DNA of 64,000 bases from Hymenolepis diminuta (Eukaryota; Platyhelminthes; Cestoda; Cyclophyllidea; Hymenolepididae). The stretch is from the NCBI GenBank assembly GCA_900708905.1, contig CAADRB010000051.1, positions 12,760-76,759 on the forward strand, in the 5' to 3' direction. The notes under the pieces were generated by a model. The model was not told where the DNA came from. It saw nothing but the letters and a program-made list of their open reading frames with translations, and searched no databases. Below are positions 48,801 to 60,374 of the stretch, in pieces. Made by a program: the position numbers and the translations under genes. Every line of letters begins with the position of its first letter. Position 1 is the stretch's first letter.

Positions 48801-51800
48801 TCACGGCCTATGCTCAAGGTATTGCTCAGGCCTCAAGTAATAGCAACAATTCTGCAATACCACCACCTAGCGTTAATATTCCCACATCGATTTGGTGTAA
48901 CAAAGACTCGGCTCTACTTCTTGTCACTTCGCTTGCTGCCAAGAGTAAGACAGAAAAGGTAGGCCATTTGTTTAGTATTGTGCTGATGTGAAAGATTGCA
49001 AATGAAGTCGAAAATTAGATATTGTTGTAAATTATAGTGAAATTTGGGAATTTTATTCGAGTTTCCCTTTAAGGTCTCTGTATGGAATTCTTGGCTTGAG
49101 AGATGATTGAATTCGGTCGAAATGTGGATGCTTTGTGTTTAAAAATGTGCCTTTCGATAAACAGGGTCATAATTAAATACGCATACTGTTAATCACATCT
49201 GTTAACTCATTCTATGCTTTGTAAACGGAATGATTGGCCGCTAGTAGAAAAAAATCTCCAACTAAGTTACGGTCACGTAGCTCTAAAGATGAGAGTAAAA
49301 TCACCACTCAATCTTTTAAACTTGGTCAATTCGGGTGCCTGCCTTTTACGATAAGGCGAACTTGAATTGGATTATGGAATTCAATCAATCAAGTGCGAAT
49401 ATTCAGGACCAACGTCTGCAACAATTTTCACCCACCTGCTCAAAATTTTTAAGGAGATTTTAAGAACAAAAAGGTCACTACGGTGATTAGAACTCTATAG
49501 AAGTCTTAGTTTCAACATTGAAATTCACCAATTTACTCTTTCTGCCTCCTTTCAGTCAATGCTATAATTGAAAATATGTTCCCCACAGTTAAAATGGTGT
49601 CTTTAATGTGGCATTTCATTTAAATCTACTAAAGAATAATAATAGCCACTAGTATTTTGCATTTATGCATTTTTGACTTGTTTGATGCCTTGATTACAGA
49701 CTTAAGTTATTTGGTAGCATCATGTGTAGTTTAAACTTAAGGTGACCTTTGGCTTAATTTGAGTGATCTGCATTCTTGATCCATCTATGGACATTCAGTT
49801 AATAATCCATTTTAACTCCCAAGCTCGTTTAACAAAGCGTTTCCTTTAACACCCATCTTGGGTAGAGGAGTACTATCATTAAGCATTCCTAGATAGAAAC
49901 TCGAATTCTACAACCTTCTTTTTACCCGGATTTAATCAATGCGATTGGAGATTGCACTCGTGATCTCGCAGACAAGCAGTTTAACCGCTGCTTACTAGTT
50001 GGCAAAAGTTTCATCAATCCTCAAATCTCATATTTTATTTACGAAATAAAAATCGGAATCGTGTTTGAATGTGTACTCAAAGCCTATCTCTCTATTTAAC
50101 CGTTGAGTTTACACCCAGTTATCTTGTTTGCCTGCATAATGTACATTTTTACCAAATGGAGTTCTTTTGCATTGCTCGATCCTATTGCATTGTTTTGATT
50201 CTGATAGCATACATGTGAAATAGATTGAATAGGGTCCGCTTCTTTTCAAGTAGGTTATGATTATTTGAGTTCATCAGTTTCCCTTGAGCTTCTATCATAG
50301 TTAAATCGTGTGGGAATTATTTCATATTTCAGTCTTTTTTAGTCGCAGAGAGCTCTATGAGCTTGTTTGTGTTTTTATGGTTATATAAAGCTACAAATAC
50401 TCAGACTCCAGGAAGAAGGTAGAAGACCTGTATCACAAATGACATTTGCTTATGTAGATTTGGATACGTGGAAACTATTGGCTGTCTCGTGAGCCAATAA
50501 TTACAGCGATAGTTGCGCCAATGCGAGCGTAGAAATCCGTTAGCCGATAACTCAGTGTCTAAAAGATAAAGTTTATGAGCTTCGCTCAGGTGCTTTCCAC
50601 TCGATGGTAAAAATGTAAGGCGCTTAAGTAATAGCACTGCCTGAGAACTTGTAATCAACTCATTCGCTATCAGAAGGTAGATTCTTTAAAACACAAGTTC
50701 TACGTGTCCGCTAGTTTTAACTATTGTTATAAGGGTAAATATTGTTATCTTTTTAATACAACATAAAAGGGAAATTTTCATTTCGTGTAAATCAATGCCA
50801 TTAGCTATTCGTAACGTTAATATTTCTCGTCATTTAAAATAATTTAACTTTTGTTTTAGTGCCTTTTTTCTATGGTAAGATAAACCTAATTCATGGATCT
50901 TCTGAACTGTCACTCACGTTATAGACCATCTTGTAAATGTACATGGAATAGCCGTAATTCGTTACAATTAAAAATGTTTAAAATAGATGCATCTGTAGAA
51001 ATAATAATGCTTCTGGAGATCTGTAAACACTTTTTTCTCTTCAAATTTATTTTCCGATAGTTATTAACTTTCTCTGCGGCCGCTATCAAATGGAATTGTC
51101 TGTGTTGCCATTTTTCCGTACTTTTATTATTTGATAACCTTTGCTATTTCTACTTCAGGCTTTCATTAAAGTTTCTGTCCTCACTTGCAAAGTTTATTAC
51201 TTAACAAAGCACTCACTGGCTTATGTTTCCTATTTCCTGTGACATACGCAAGCAGTTGGTCTGTGAAATGCGTAGTATACAGCATTTTTGGTTCAATTTC
51301 GACTGTATACTTTGTATATCCCATTCACAAAGATGTACTTTTGCTCCTTCTAGCTCGGAGTCACCTCTTCATCCAAGTTGGTGAACATTCCAACATTCTT
51401 CGAGACGCATGTTCTTCCTGAATTGCAAAGTCCGAACAGTAAGTTACGGCACTCATATTCTGAAGGATGATTTAGTTCTAAGTGATTTCTAATCTTTCAT
51501 ATTTTAGTTGATCAAATGCCGGTTATAAAGGCAGACTGCCTGCGCTACGCCATTGCTTTCCGTGGACTTCTCTCGCCTGCCACAATTCTTAACCTCGTCA
51601 ATGTTGCCCCAAACTTCCTCACTGCATCCTCAGTTGTGGTTCATAGCTATGCTGCTGTTTTGTTGGAGAAAATTTTGCTTATGACCATCCCCGACCGACC
51701 ATCTCTCACTCCTCTGTATATACTCGCGATGGAGATTATTTTCATTTTCTATCTACTACAGAATATTAATAAGCAGTTGTATTTCCTTATAGAATCACTA

Positions 51801-54800
51801 AAACGGAAATTTCAAACCCAGATCTTCTTATTCAGCGCTGTTTAGAGGCACTAAGTAGATCTGCTTCCTGTGAAAATGTCTACCTCATGAGAGGTGCGTT
51901 CATTTGCACATATGCCTCTACTAAAATGCTATATAAGTAGCGTAAAACTTGAGCTTTTATTTTTCCCCTTCTGCAGCTCTGCTTCGAATTTGCTGTTGTC
52001 TGGAGGAGCGATGTTTGTCTTACATGAACAATCTTGTTACTGCTCTAGTCACTCGTTTGGCTCAAATTGTTAAGGTTTGTGTTCGAATCTCTTGATGTTT
52101 TCTTGTTTACTTTGCTGTGTAGTGAGCATTCTCATCATTATTTGTTTCCCATGGTGGAATGAGTTAAAGAATGCACGGTTTTCAATATTGAGAAAATAGG
52201 TAAATAAATCGAATTACTCGGTGAAGTGAATGACAGATTTTTTTCCTAGCACTGTTTAGTTGATGTCCTGAGCATACATAACTGAAGCTCGGTAGGGCTT
52301 TATCCAACGCTCAATTCAAATTCCGCCACCCCCTTTATTAGTCAAACTTAAAAATTGTGATTGGCACCGAAAATGGAACTTATTTCGCAGATAAGCGCAT
52401 TAACCACTTGTGCTCATGTACTCCATAGCACCTCTATCCAAAGTAGGCCATTTTCTAAATTTAATCGGAGCCGAATGCTGAAAATTTTATTTTGTTGGAA
52501 CTTGTTCATCCAGAAATATAGTTCACTTATTTCCTTTGAGGTATCCTTGCATTTGTTAATAAAATATGTAGTGGTGTGCCAGCTAGTGAATGAGGAAATA
52601 GAGTCCTAGGCTGAACTTTGCTTACTCCTTGTGTTAAATTGGTTTTTAAATCTTATTGATTAATGCCATTTTCCCTATTGATTAAGTTCAATTGCCCTTT
52701 TCACATGTTCTTTGTGCTGTTTTTGAATGTTGTAGCTCTTCTGGCTTTAATTGGGAATACTTCTAGGAAAAATTTTTGTAATTATCTTTTCCAGATTTTG
52801 CTCTTGGCTGATTGTCTTGGTTTTTTAGTACAATTTACCTCTGGCATATCTGAGAGGATGCCTCTTTCATTCTCGCATTCGAAGTATTTGCAACGTATGC
52901 GTCCCTGGATGGGAATGTAAAATTGACTTGGTGTCTATTTTTTCATATTGAATTTCTCGGCTTGTAGTCGCAGTTATTTAAACTTTCTGTCGAATATTCA
53001 ATTTTCTTCCGATTCATTTATTTAGGATTAATATATACTTCCATTGTCTTGCCATGCAAAATGGTTGAAGTGGAGAGGCTATATTATTTTAACATCACTC
53101 ATGAAATTTGATTTTTGTTTCATCTAAAATCTGTCTGAAATCTGACTAATTCCTACCATTAGATGGATGCTAGATGATTTAAGTTTTCAAATGAGTTTGG
53201 TCAAAGGTATTGAATTCCATGGCGTTAGTTGTGGTATTACAGACCTATTAACTAATCATTGTTTTTCACTTGGCTCTTTGGAAAGATATATGTGTAGTCT
53301 GCCATTAATTTAAAACCTTAATGTCATTCAAACGTCATTTTCAAGCAAACGTTATTTGCTCATTCCATTAGAATCCTTCCAAGCCGCAGTTTAATCACTT
53401 CCTCTTCGAATGCCTATGTCTCTGTGTCCGTCTAACCTGTGCTACCGATCCCGCTTTCATCACCCATTTCGAAAACGCCTTATTCATGATCTTCCAGGAG
53501 ATTCTTCAACAGGACATCACCGGTTGGCATTCTTGGCTCTGTTTTCTTTTACTGATTTCATTTAAGTAGTAATCTTGTATGTGAATTTTAATTGTAGAAT
53601 TTTTCCCCTACGTCTTCCAACTTCTCGCCGTTATGCTGGAACAGTATCCACTGGGTCCAAACACACGGGAAATTTTCTTACAGAAACGCAAAATGGCCGG
53701 TTTAGAACCACTGCCCCAGCATCAACAGCTCTCCAATCAACCTATGCTCAACCCGGCCTATGCCGCACTCCTACCGCGCCTTCTTGTGCCTGCTCTTTGG
53801 GAAACGCAGGGTGCTGTTATGTCTCTTGCTCGTCTGATGCAAGCCTATCTTCTGCACAACGTAGAAGCTATTGTTCGTACAAATAAGGTAAGCACACTTT
53901 CATCCCTGAGTGATCTTATCTCTTTGTTTCAGTCTGTTAATGCATCTATTTTTTTAGGTTGAAGCAATACTTGGTGTCTATCAGCGATTGCTAAACTCAA
54001 AAACAAATGATGTCTACGCGTTCAGCATCATTTCTGCCTTCTTGTTGGCCTTCCCACGAGCCAACCTTCAACCCTTCCTTAAACAAATTTTTATCTGCAT
54101 ATTCCAACGTCTTCAAGCTGCGAAAACGGAGAAGTTCATGCGATGTGAGTTTTATATCCAAAATGACCATGCAATACTTACCCAACGCCTTATTAATATC
54201 TCTCTTCCCTTGTAGGTTTGACTACCTTCCTCGCTCAGTTTGTCCTCACTTTCGGTGCCAATGAGCTAATTCAAATAGTTGATGGTGTTCAAAACAGGAT
54301 ATTCTCTCGTGTCTTGGAGAAAGTTCTCATTCCTCATGCTGAATTGGCTATCTCTTCACCTGTCGGTCTCATTAACCCATCTGTCATCATCACTGGTACG
54401 TACTACTTTGTTATTACATTGATATGCAACCTATACCGCTTTAAGTTTGTTAATAAATTTAGTAAATATTAACTAATAGTATTGGTAGGAGTATGGCTTT
54501 CATTTTATGTACTTTTGTATAGTCTGCTTAAACTGTTCTATATTGGAAGTTGTAGACTCGGTATTTTCAGAGTAGGAGGGAGTCGCTTCGATGACCTATT
54601 GCTCTAGTCTCCCCAATATTCACCAAAATTATTGAGTATTATAACTTCGGTTTGAGATTATAGTTGGTTTTTAAAATGTGCAAAAATATGCTAATACAGA
54701 TCTTAACGAAAAGTGGAAATCACCGGAAACATTCCTCAGTCGCCATACAAACTAATCCCTTATCAGAATTATTTCTCAAATGTTCCGAAATTATTAATAA

Positions 54801-56484
54801 CAAAAGACACCAATCTTAACTGTAAGTACTTTGTTTTACTTTCATTTTCATTTGGTAAATGCCCCTTTGAGAGTTCTACATTTTCCTGCCTAAATCCCAC
54901 TTTAAAGCGAGCTTTTATTGATCATTTTACTCGATTAACTTGTAGAAATAAAAGCAGTAGTGGGTGTATTATTTGTATAGCTGGTATGTTTAAAATGACG
55001 GTGTCACAAATTCAGTAAACTAATCCACCATTGAAGATTTGTGTTGGCTTATTCTGACTATTTCCATTTGCAATGTATTAGGGATGACATTCGAATAGAT
55101 CCTGTCTAAACCTCTATAAGATTTTAATCAAATTTATAATTATGGTATTTTGCAGCTCAGTGGTCTCTACTATCAAATTTCAATATCACTTTTTTCAAAG
55201 AGTGTAGTGATCTGTGATATTCGAATTTTTCGATTTACTTCTTTTTATTATCATTAAAGCAATAGATATTTGTGTACTACTTTGACAGCATTACTGGTTC
55301 TTATAACTAATTTTTTCCTCACTGTTAGCTCACAGTAATGCTGGTGATGGTCAACAGGGAGCTAATGGTGCCGGCGGAGCTTACGCATCTCTCTCTTCAA
55401 CATGCTTTTCACGTCTAGCCAGAGAGGATTATCTGACAGTTGCAGCTGGTTTGAGCACACTGGTAACCCAAGCGGATGCTATCTGCTCTCCAATGCCCAA
55501 TGGAATGACTACCTCCTATCATGCCGATGCATTTGTTCTCCTTGTCCAGTCCATTTTGGCCGGTCTTCTTGCAGGGCCGGCGCGTTGTGGAGCAATCGCT
55601 GCAGATGCTGCCGTCTTATCTGCTACTGCAGAAAATGCTAATTCGGCCAACCCTCCACCTATCTTCACTGATGAACGATTTACTGATGTGACTGGAGAAT
55701 CAGGTGAATGTTATTACTGTCATTATCTGTAGGTCGTGGTAGTCAGTTCGTTTGTATTTTCTCTAAAGTTTCATTCGTCAGATATTTGCGGTGGCCCCTC
55801 GAATTAAGAATATCCTACGTTCTTTGTTTTTTTAAATATGGAACTCAGACTGATTATATTTGCATTTTTAAATTTGCTTTTGAAACCGCGACAAATGTCC
55901 CCGTATTTGTTCCAAAATATTTCTGCTCGTTTGTCAGATTCTCTGAATGCCTAACATCGTCTATTTTACGATGGACATTTACCCGTATAATCTATAACTC
56001 GAGTCTTCGAATCATAGTTTCGCCAACTTTGATTACCGTTAATGAAATTGGTTCGTCGGTTACAAGTGTCCCATTAACTTATGATCCAAAATAGGTGAAA
56101 ATTCGTATGTTGGTCCAATTTAAGATGAGATTGACATCGGTAAGGAGTTGCGCTGCACTAATTTCATAAAGTCAAGTAATATTTTTTTCAATTTTAGCCT
56201 CATTTGTCCTAATTTTCGGACGATTCAAGTTGCCAAATCTATCTCCTGGTGTCTTCGACCCACGAATTCATTTCGCCAAGAGTCTAGAGAATCTCTCTCG
56301 GCGCTTCCCTGGCAAGGTTAGGGATCTTTTGTATATCCTTATCTCAACTTATTTAAAAGAGAATTAAATAGTGACATTTGTACTTTATGTTTAGATTTCT
56401 CAGGAGTTGCAGACTAGGCTTTCTGATGAAGCAAAAGCAACTCTAGAGGCCTATTGTGCTCAAGCCATGGTACGGTTGGAATAA
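42845..56484 (+). CDS. CSE1L: Exportin-2 (CSE1L/CAS), importin-alpha re-exporter
   Basis: Eighteen exons join in phase: 42845-43069, 43112-43365, 43433-43523, 43593-43706, 47439-47720, 47799-47928, 48630-48958, 51354-51438, 51508-51715, 51793-51893, 51977-52074, 53372-53522, 53598-53887, 53958-54144, 54216-54395, 55329-55703, 56198-56316 and 56395-56484. The sum is 3309 nt (1102 residues; human protein 971). The product returns importin-alpha to the cytoplasm with RanGTP. The importin-beta N-terminal domain (NIRLSAATILKNYIKRYW, IGREDFPARWP, LLYTAHSLFKRYRHE) and the Cse1 HEAT core (DLPEFFEDNMAQWM, EEYIRRDLEGSDAHTRRR, NPSKPQFNHFLFE, EFFPYVFQLL) match the family closely. So does the C-terminal CAS domain (KIFICIFQRLQ-type block and IHFAKSLENLSRRFPG). 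Extra length comes from an Asn/Ser/Pro insert in exon 7, a Gln-rich insert in exon 13 and an Ala/Gly-rich stretch in exon 16. Introns range from 41 nt to 3.7 kb. Intron 4 hosts an antisense gypsy-type element. Confidence 0.94.
46150..47070 (-). pseudogene. Broken gypsy-type gag (copy 1)
   Basis: An open frame of 132 codons (47070-46672) carries the N-terminal gag pattern of flatworm gypsy elements (FHHDLKVGQTFANWFEKCEDIF, KVRPLLRKLGVAENEGFEYV, ISDPTFDETVSVISHFF). Homology continues past its stop in other frames (RNRFHCLYL, FKRLLFLSGL, NTITLEDI) and reaches a nucleocapsid-like zinc-knuckle remnant (LCGKREHKETMC). At least two stops or shifts therefore interrupt it. The 63 kb copy shows the same lesions at the same places. 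The plus-strand open frame at 46149-46439 is a shadow of this region. Confidence 0.72.
47096..47111 (-). other. Primer-binding-site candidate, copy 1
   Basis: On the minus strand TGGCAGTGACAAAAGG lies five bases inside the 5' LTR edge, where a tRNA 3' end (…CCA) should pair. The cognate tRNA was not identified. Confidence 0.45.
47117..47339 (-). repeat. LTR family A, 5' LTR of copy 1
   Basis: About 223 bp. Inner end GATCTGCAAGCC..., outer end TTTTCACCTTGATATCA on plus. The innermost ~45 bp are identical to the copy at 63542; the remainder differs strongly. Confidence 0.65.
48959..51353. other. CSE1L intron 7
   Basis: A 2.4-kb intron. The only item seen is a tRNA-like tract near 49920-50005 (minus strand GCAGCGGTTAAACTGC... 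CGAGATCACGAG) that may be an old tRNA-derived SINE. The minus-strand open frame 50401-50658 is not supported. Confidence 0.6.
52075..53371. other. CSE1L intron 11
   Basis: A 1.3-kb T-rich intron with no recognisable element. Short open frames at 52361-52609 and 52663-52920 do not fit the exportin frame or any family. Confidence 0.7.
54396..55328. other. CSE1L intron 15
   Basis: A 0.9-kb intron. An acceptor-like TAATACAG at 54690-54700 was tested; the frame that follows hits a stop and does not match the family, so no exon is called here. Confidence 0.7.
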
Positions 56485-56485
56485 A
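56480..56485 (+). terminator. AATAAA overlapping the CSE1L stop codon
   Basis: GGAATAAAAAGG overlaps the stop codon. If used, the 3' UTR would be only a few tens of bases. Another AATAAA lies at about 56883, so the true end is open. Confidence 0.3.
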
Positions 56486-58793
56486 AAGGATTGGATATAG
56501 CATGAATCATTCGGCAAGTATATACTGTATCTTCCTACTTGTTTGCCTTCTTGATCTTCCTGCGAAATAACCCATTCTACTTCCCCTCCATACTTTCCAT
56601 TCACACCCCCTTTGTGCATTTTGGACATCTCTGTCTCTGGCATTTTTTTCTCTGCAAATTTTGGTCCGAAGAAAACCTCTTATATGGATAACCTATCTTA
56701 TCTCACCGTCTCCGGGTGCCTATTCCTTATTCTTCCTTGTTCAACCCTCTCCGATTTCTTATTTTCATTCCACCTTTCAGATTTGTTGCCGAATCGACGA
56801 ATCCCTCTTGCTCGGAGGTAGGCGTTGAATATTTTTTGTGGGTCGGCGTTTATATATTGAAGTTGACTCCCTTGGAAATGGAATAAAAATAGCCAGGTTT
56901 GTGTCATATACTTTAGACTTTTTTCTTAGATGTTTGGGGTATTTGATGTTTGAAGATTGTTTGGTAGTGTAGGAACTGTGGGCTAAAATAGGTCTTAATT
57001 ACGAAGCGTCATATTGATAATGCAAGTTAATACGAAGGAGCATAAAGTAAAAGACGTATGAAAGATGGAATTGTAGACCGAGAAGCGGTGAAGGGTACAA
57101 AAGGTGAGATTAAGTGACCACCTTTCCCTCTGTACCCAACTCTCTGGCTAAGGGACATAAGAACGAGTAAGTCTACTGATCTAACGAGTGGCCACCGTTC
57201 TCTCATGTTCGCGCCTATGGTAATTATTGCTCCAAACCTCACTGAATCAACTTTAATTAGTGAAATTTTTCTTGTACCCTGACTCTTAGAATAAAAATAT
57301 TGAAATATGATAGCATTAATCGTCAAAGTTAAACAATTAGTTGGCCCTGCCAATCCGGCACTTGAAGCTTCGAAACATTAGGGTATAAAGCAATTATGTT
57401 TACTTCTTGAACCAGAAGTATGCAGTTTGAATCAATTAATTAATTAAATGAAAAAGAGACTCAATTAATACCCTAACGGTACCCATCCTTCACATTTTCA
57501 TGGACCGTCTCTCGTGTTACGATACATTTCCAAAAGTTAGGTAATTGTTTATCTTGATCTGGGTAATAATAACTTCGCAGCGGTTAACTTACTCAGCGGA
57601 GATAACGTTTCAACACCCATCGGTGCACATGCAGTGAGCAAAATGGTTAACCGCACTGGTTAATTTTGACTAACAAAGGGTGTTGCAGAAATTCACTTTC
57701 TCACTATGGGGAGCCCCATGATGCTACTTCTCTAAAGATAAACATTGGAATCGAATTGGAGGTTATAAGTTTGACGTATTCCACAGTGATAAATAGTTTG
57801 TCAACTAAACAAATGCATTTTCGGAGCACAAGATTAGATATTTGTGATGCTCATAGGATGCCCCGCTACTCAGCTACTAACCGTACAAGCTAGAGTGGTA
57901 AACATCCAACCACCCCCATGCCTCGTTGTACTCCAAAGCCAAAAAGCTTAAAAATGCCTAAATACGCCTATTCAAGTTAAATACAAGAGGGACTGTCTCT
58001 TAGGATTCTGTTTTGCAGTTTTACTTATAAGCGAAGGGAATTTTTTGACATCTGAAACATTTGAGCTATCCGGTGTAGGTAAATACAGTTTAATTAAACA
58101 GGTCAACTATTTATTGCAAACTGCAGGTAAAGTGTTACTAAAGAGGATTGTCAGTCTAAATGAAATATCTGCATTTTTCATGAGCATAACTGCAAAAATT
58201 TTCAATCGCAACCGAATTATTCTCTTTCTTAATTCTTTCTCTTTATAGAGATGGAAATAGGGACAAATCGTTCCATAACATTATTTTCACAGACTCGTCT
58301 CCGTGCAGAGCAAATCCTGTATGACAGAAACTTTCTTTTTCGAGAATTTTATATGTCGGTATGGTGGTCTGTAGTGCTAATATTCTTCAATATGTACTCT
58401 AATCCTGGAATTATTTTCGTGTTGAGTTGATGGACTGAATTGCTTTGGCTCTTCAGAAGGTCCTCTCATTATGGAAACATTTGAATTTTGGTTTGATAGT
58501 CTGTATTGCTTACGCTCTACAAATTCAATCATCATTTAATTCTTTTCGTCGTTCATCCTCTTAAGGCACAATAAAAATGAATTTTGGAAAACTGACAATT
58601 TATTTGTAGAATAATGGATTTTGATCGTCTTACTTAGATAGATTGGACGGTTTTGTCAGGATAGAGGGAAAATGATACTATTTGTATTTTTAAAAATTAA
58701 ATTGTCCTCTCGGAACATTGAGACTATTTCGGTTCTTATGGAAACGTTAAATGGTTCGTCATCCTTGAGGTTAGATGACTAATTTGCATATTA
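56485..58793. other. Region downstream of CSE1L
   Basis: No further gene is seen. A pyrimidine-rich plus-strand tract occupies about 56530-56790. Around 57570-57670 GCAGCGGTTAA and GGTTAACCGC words resemble the tRNA-like tract of CSE1L intron 7. Confidence 0.45.
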
Positions 58794-58855
58794 GACTACA
58801 AAATCCACAGACCCGGCGTCTTCTCGCCGGGGTCTTTTGGGATTTTCGTGTAGTT
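58794..58855. other. Strong GC-rich hairpin
   Basis: The arms GACTACAAAATCC...AGACCCGGCG and CGCCGGGGTCT...GGATTTTCGTGTAGTT pair over about 25 bases each, with one G-U pair and a few bulges, around a TCTTCT loop. The GC-rich inner stem stands out in AT-rich sequence. No hammerhead core, known miRNA or snRNA was recognised. It could be a palindromic MITE or Helitron end, a structured RNA, or a precursor hairpin. Confidence 0.6.
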
Positions 58856-59454
58856 GCCAATGTGTTAAAGGGGCGACACAGTGTGATTAAGCTTTCGAAT
58901 GAAAGCAGTTTGACTCCATTTACTATATCATGTTTTTTTCTCCTACTGCTATTATATTCACCTTCATAAGAAGTACCATTTCTGCTTTCTTAATGGTATA
59001 CTGTTGTCAGGCTAATCTTACAACAAAATGGTCCACTGTCCCATCACACTATCAAGTGTGTAGCTCCTTATTCATCCCTGGGACGTTTTATTAGTTAAAT
59101 GCAGTTCAGCTTTAATTCCATTTCACACATTTTGGTGCATTCATGAAAAACATTCCATCTATTCTCCACGCTGGAAGCCATAATTAACCATACTATATTC
59201 TCTGTGGTAATCCCCTTAGTTGAGTAAATAAACTGCTCATCTCCAAAAATCGTCGATTCAAACTTCTCCATTATTAAAATTAAGCGATTTTGAGTGTCGC
59301 ACTTGCAAATGATCTGCTTGCAATTTTAAATAAACCTTATATTTCTTTTAGTTTAAACCCCTTTTACCTTAAAAGACGCTACAAGGCTTTGCAATTTACT
59401 CCATCTCTACCCTCCTTTATTCCAATAACTCCTTTAATACTCTCCTTTTTTACA

Positions 59455-59692
59455 ATCTAGAAGCTGGTATCCCGTTCTTGAAGATGGAGAACGCAAGTTC
59501 TCGTTGATGAAGCGAAAACTTATCACAGTTTAGCTCAAACTATTTACGGTATTCTGTAATTCATACTAGTTCATATAGACAATTTAAAAGTTTGTTAATA
59601 TTTCAATAATGGGATGTAATTTCGTCAAGGGGAAATATTTGATGATTACTCATAAGTATATTTTATTCTGATCCTATTATCAGGCACTAGGG
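59455..59692 (-). repeat. Solo LTR, family A
   Basis: About 238 bp matching the LTR at 47117-47339 (shared words include GAAAACTTATCACAGTTTA-like, TATAGACAATTTAA, AATGGGATG and TTTCGTCAAGGG). No gag or other internal sequence adjoins it on either side. Confidence 0.6.
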
Positions 59693-59817
59693 GTGGCGCC
59701 AAAATTTCTAATAGCTCGTTTACCTAACTTAGCTCATGGCCGATACCGCAGTAAAACTTGACATCCTTAAGGCCAAAAGTCAAATCTTGAAATTCTGACC
59801 TATTCCAAGATCGAAAG

Positions 59818-60148
59818 TGCTATAGCCGGCAGATGTCTATCATCCCCTGGGCATTAGAAATGATTGTATTAGGGATCTTATCGCCAGTCAATGTTCACAA
59901 GCGGTCCCGCTGCGTGTTTGCGTGTTTGCACATAGATACTTAAGCAGGTGGCGATCATCAAGCCGAGACACCGACGACGAGACATGACTGACGTCTAACG
60001 AAGAAATGTTTTGTATATAAACCTAATTTGCTAATTGATAAATTGAGGTGGTTTGCCTGCCACCTCCGAGGTGATCTGGCGACATGAATGGCTTGGCTTA
60101 TTCAATCTATTCGATCGATGTGGCTCCGGTAGACCTAACGCTATTACA
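59818..60148 (+). repeat. Dispersed repeat family B, LTR-like copy
   Basis: Homologous end to end with 40526-40853, starting TGCTATAGCCGGCAGATGTC and ending near CTATTACA. It is followed immediately by a LINE reverse transcriptase tail. Confidence 0.65.
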
Positions 60149-60374
60149 GAAGGCGCTGTCGATCAAGGCTCGAGCAAAGATATTAGAAAATTTTATCGCA
60201 CCAGTCCTTCTCTTCAATTTATCCGCAGTTGTCTATCGTGAGGTTGATGATAGCAGGTTAAGAGCTGTTCAGAATTCTATTTGGCAAAGGATGATGGTAG
60301 ATATAACGAGTAGAAGAGAGATGAACGATGAAGTTCTAACCGAAAAATTACCACAGAGAAACCTTGCGGCATAA
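60149..60374 (+). mobile_element. LINE reverse transcriptase C-terminal fragment
   Basis: A plus-strand frame reads LSIKARAKILENFIAPVLLF, then AVVYREVDDSRLRAVQNSIW and ITSRREMNDEVL, ending in a stop. This resembles the segment after the RT core of LINEs (K-x-x-I-L-x-x-x-x-x-P-x-L-L-Y ... L-x-x-x-Q-x-x-x-x-R). The usual Leu-Tyr-Gly and Trp positions are altered. No RT core precedes it; it begins at the edge of a family B repeat, so it is a truncated insertion. Confidence 0.5.

Noticed and set aside
54696..54760. Acceptor-like site in CSE1L intron 15
   Set aside because: The frame after it meets a stop after about 18 codons and does not match exportin-2; exon 15 joins exon 16 in phase without it.
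59690..59705. TGGCGCC next to the solo LTR at 59.5 kb as a gypsy primer-binding site
   Set aside because: It lies on the outer side of the LTR in its deduced orientation and differs from the primer-binding site of the complete copies.
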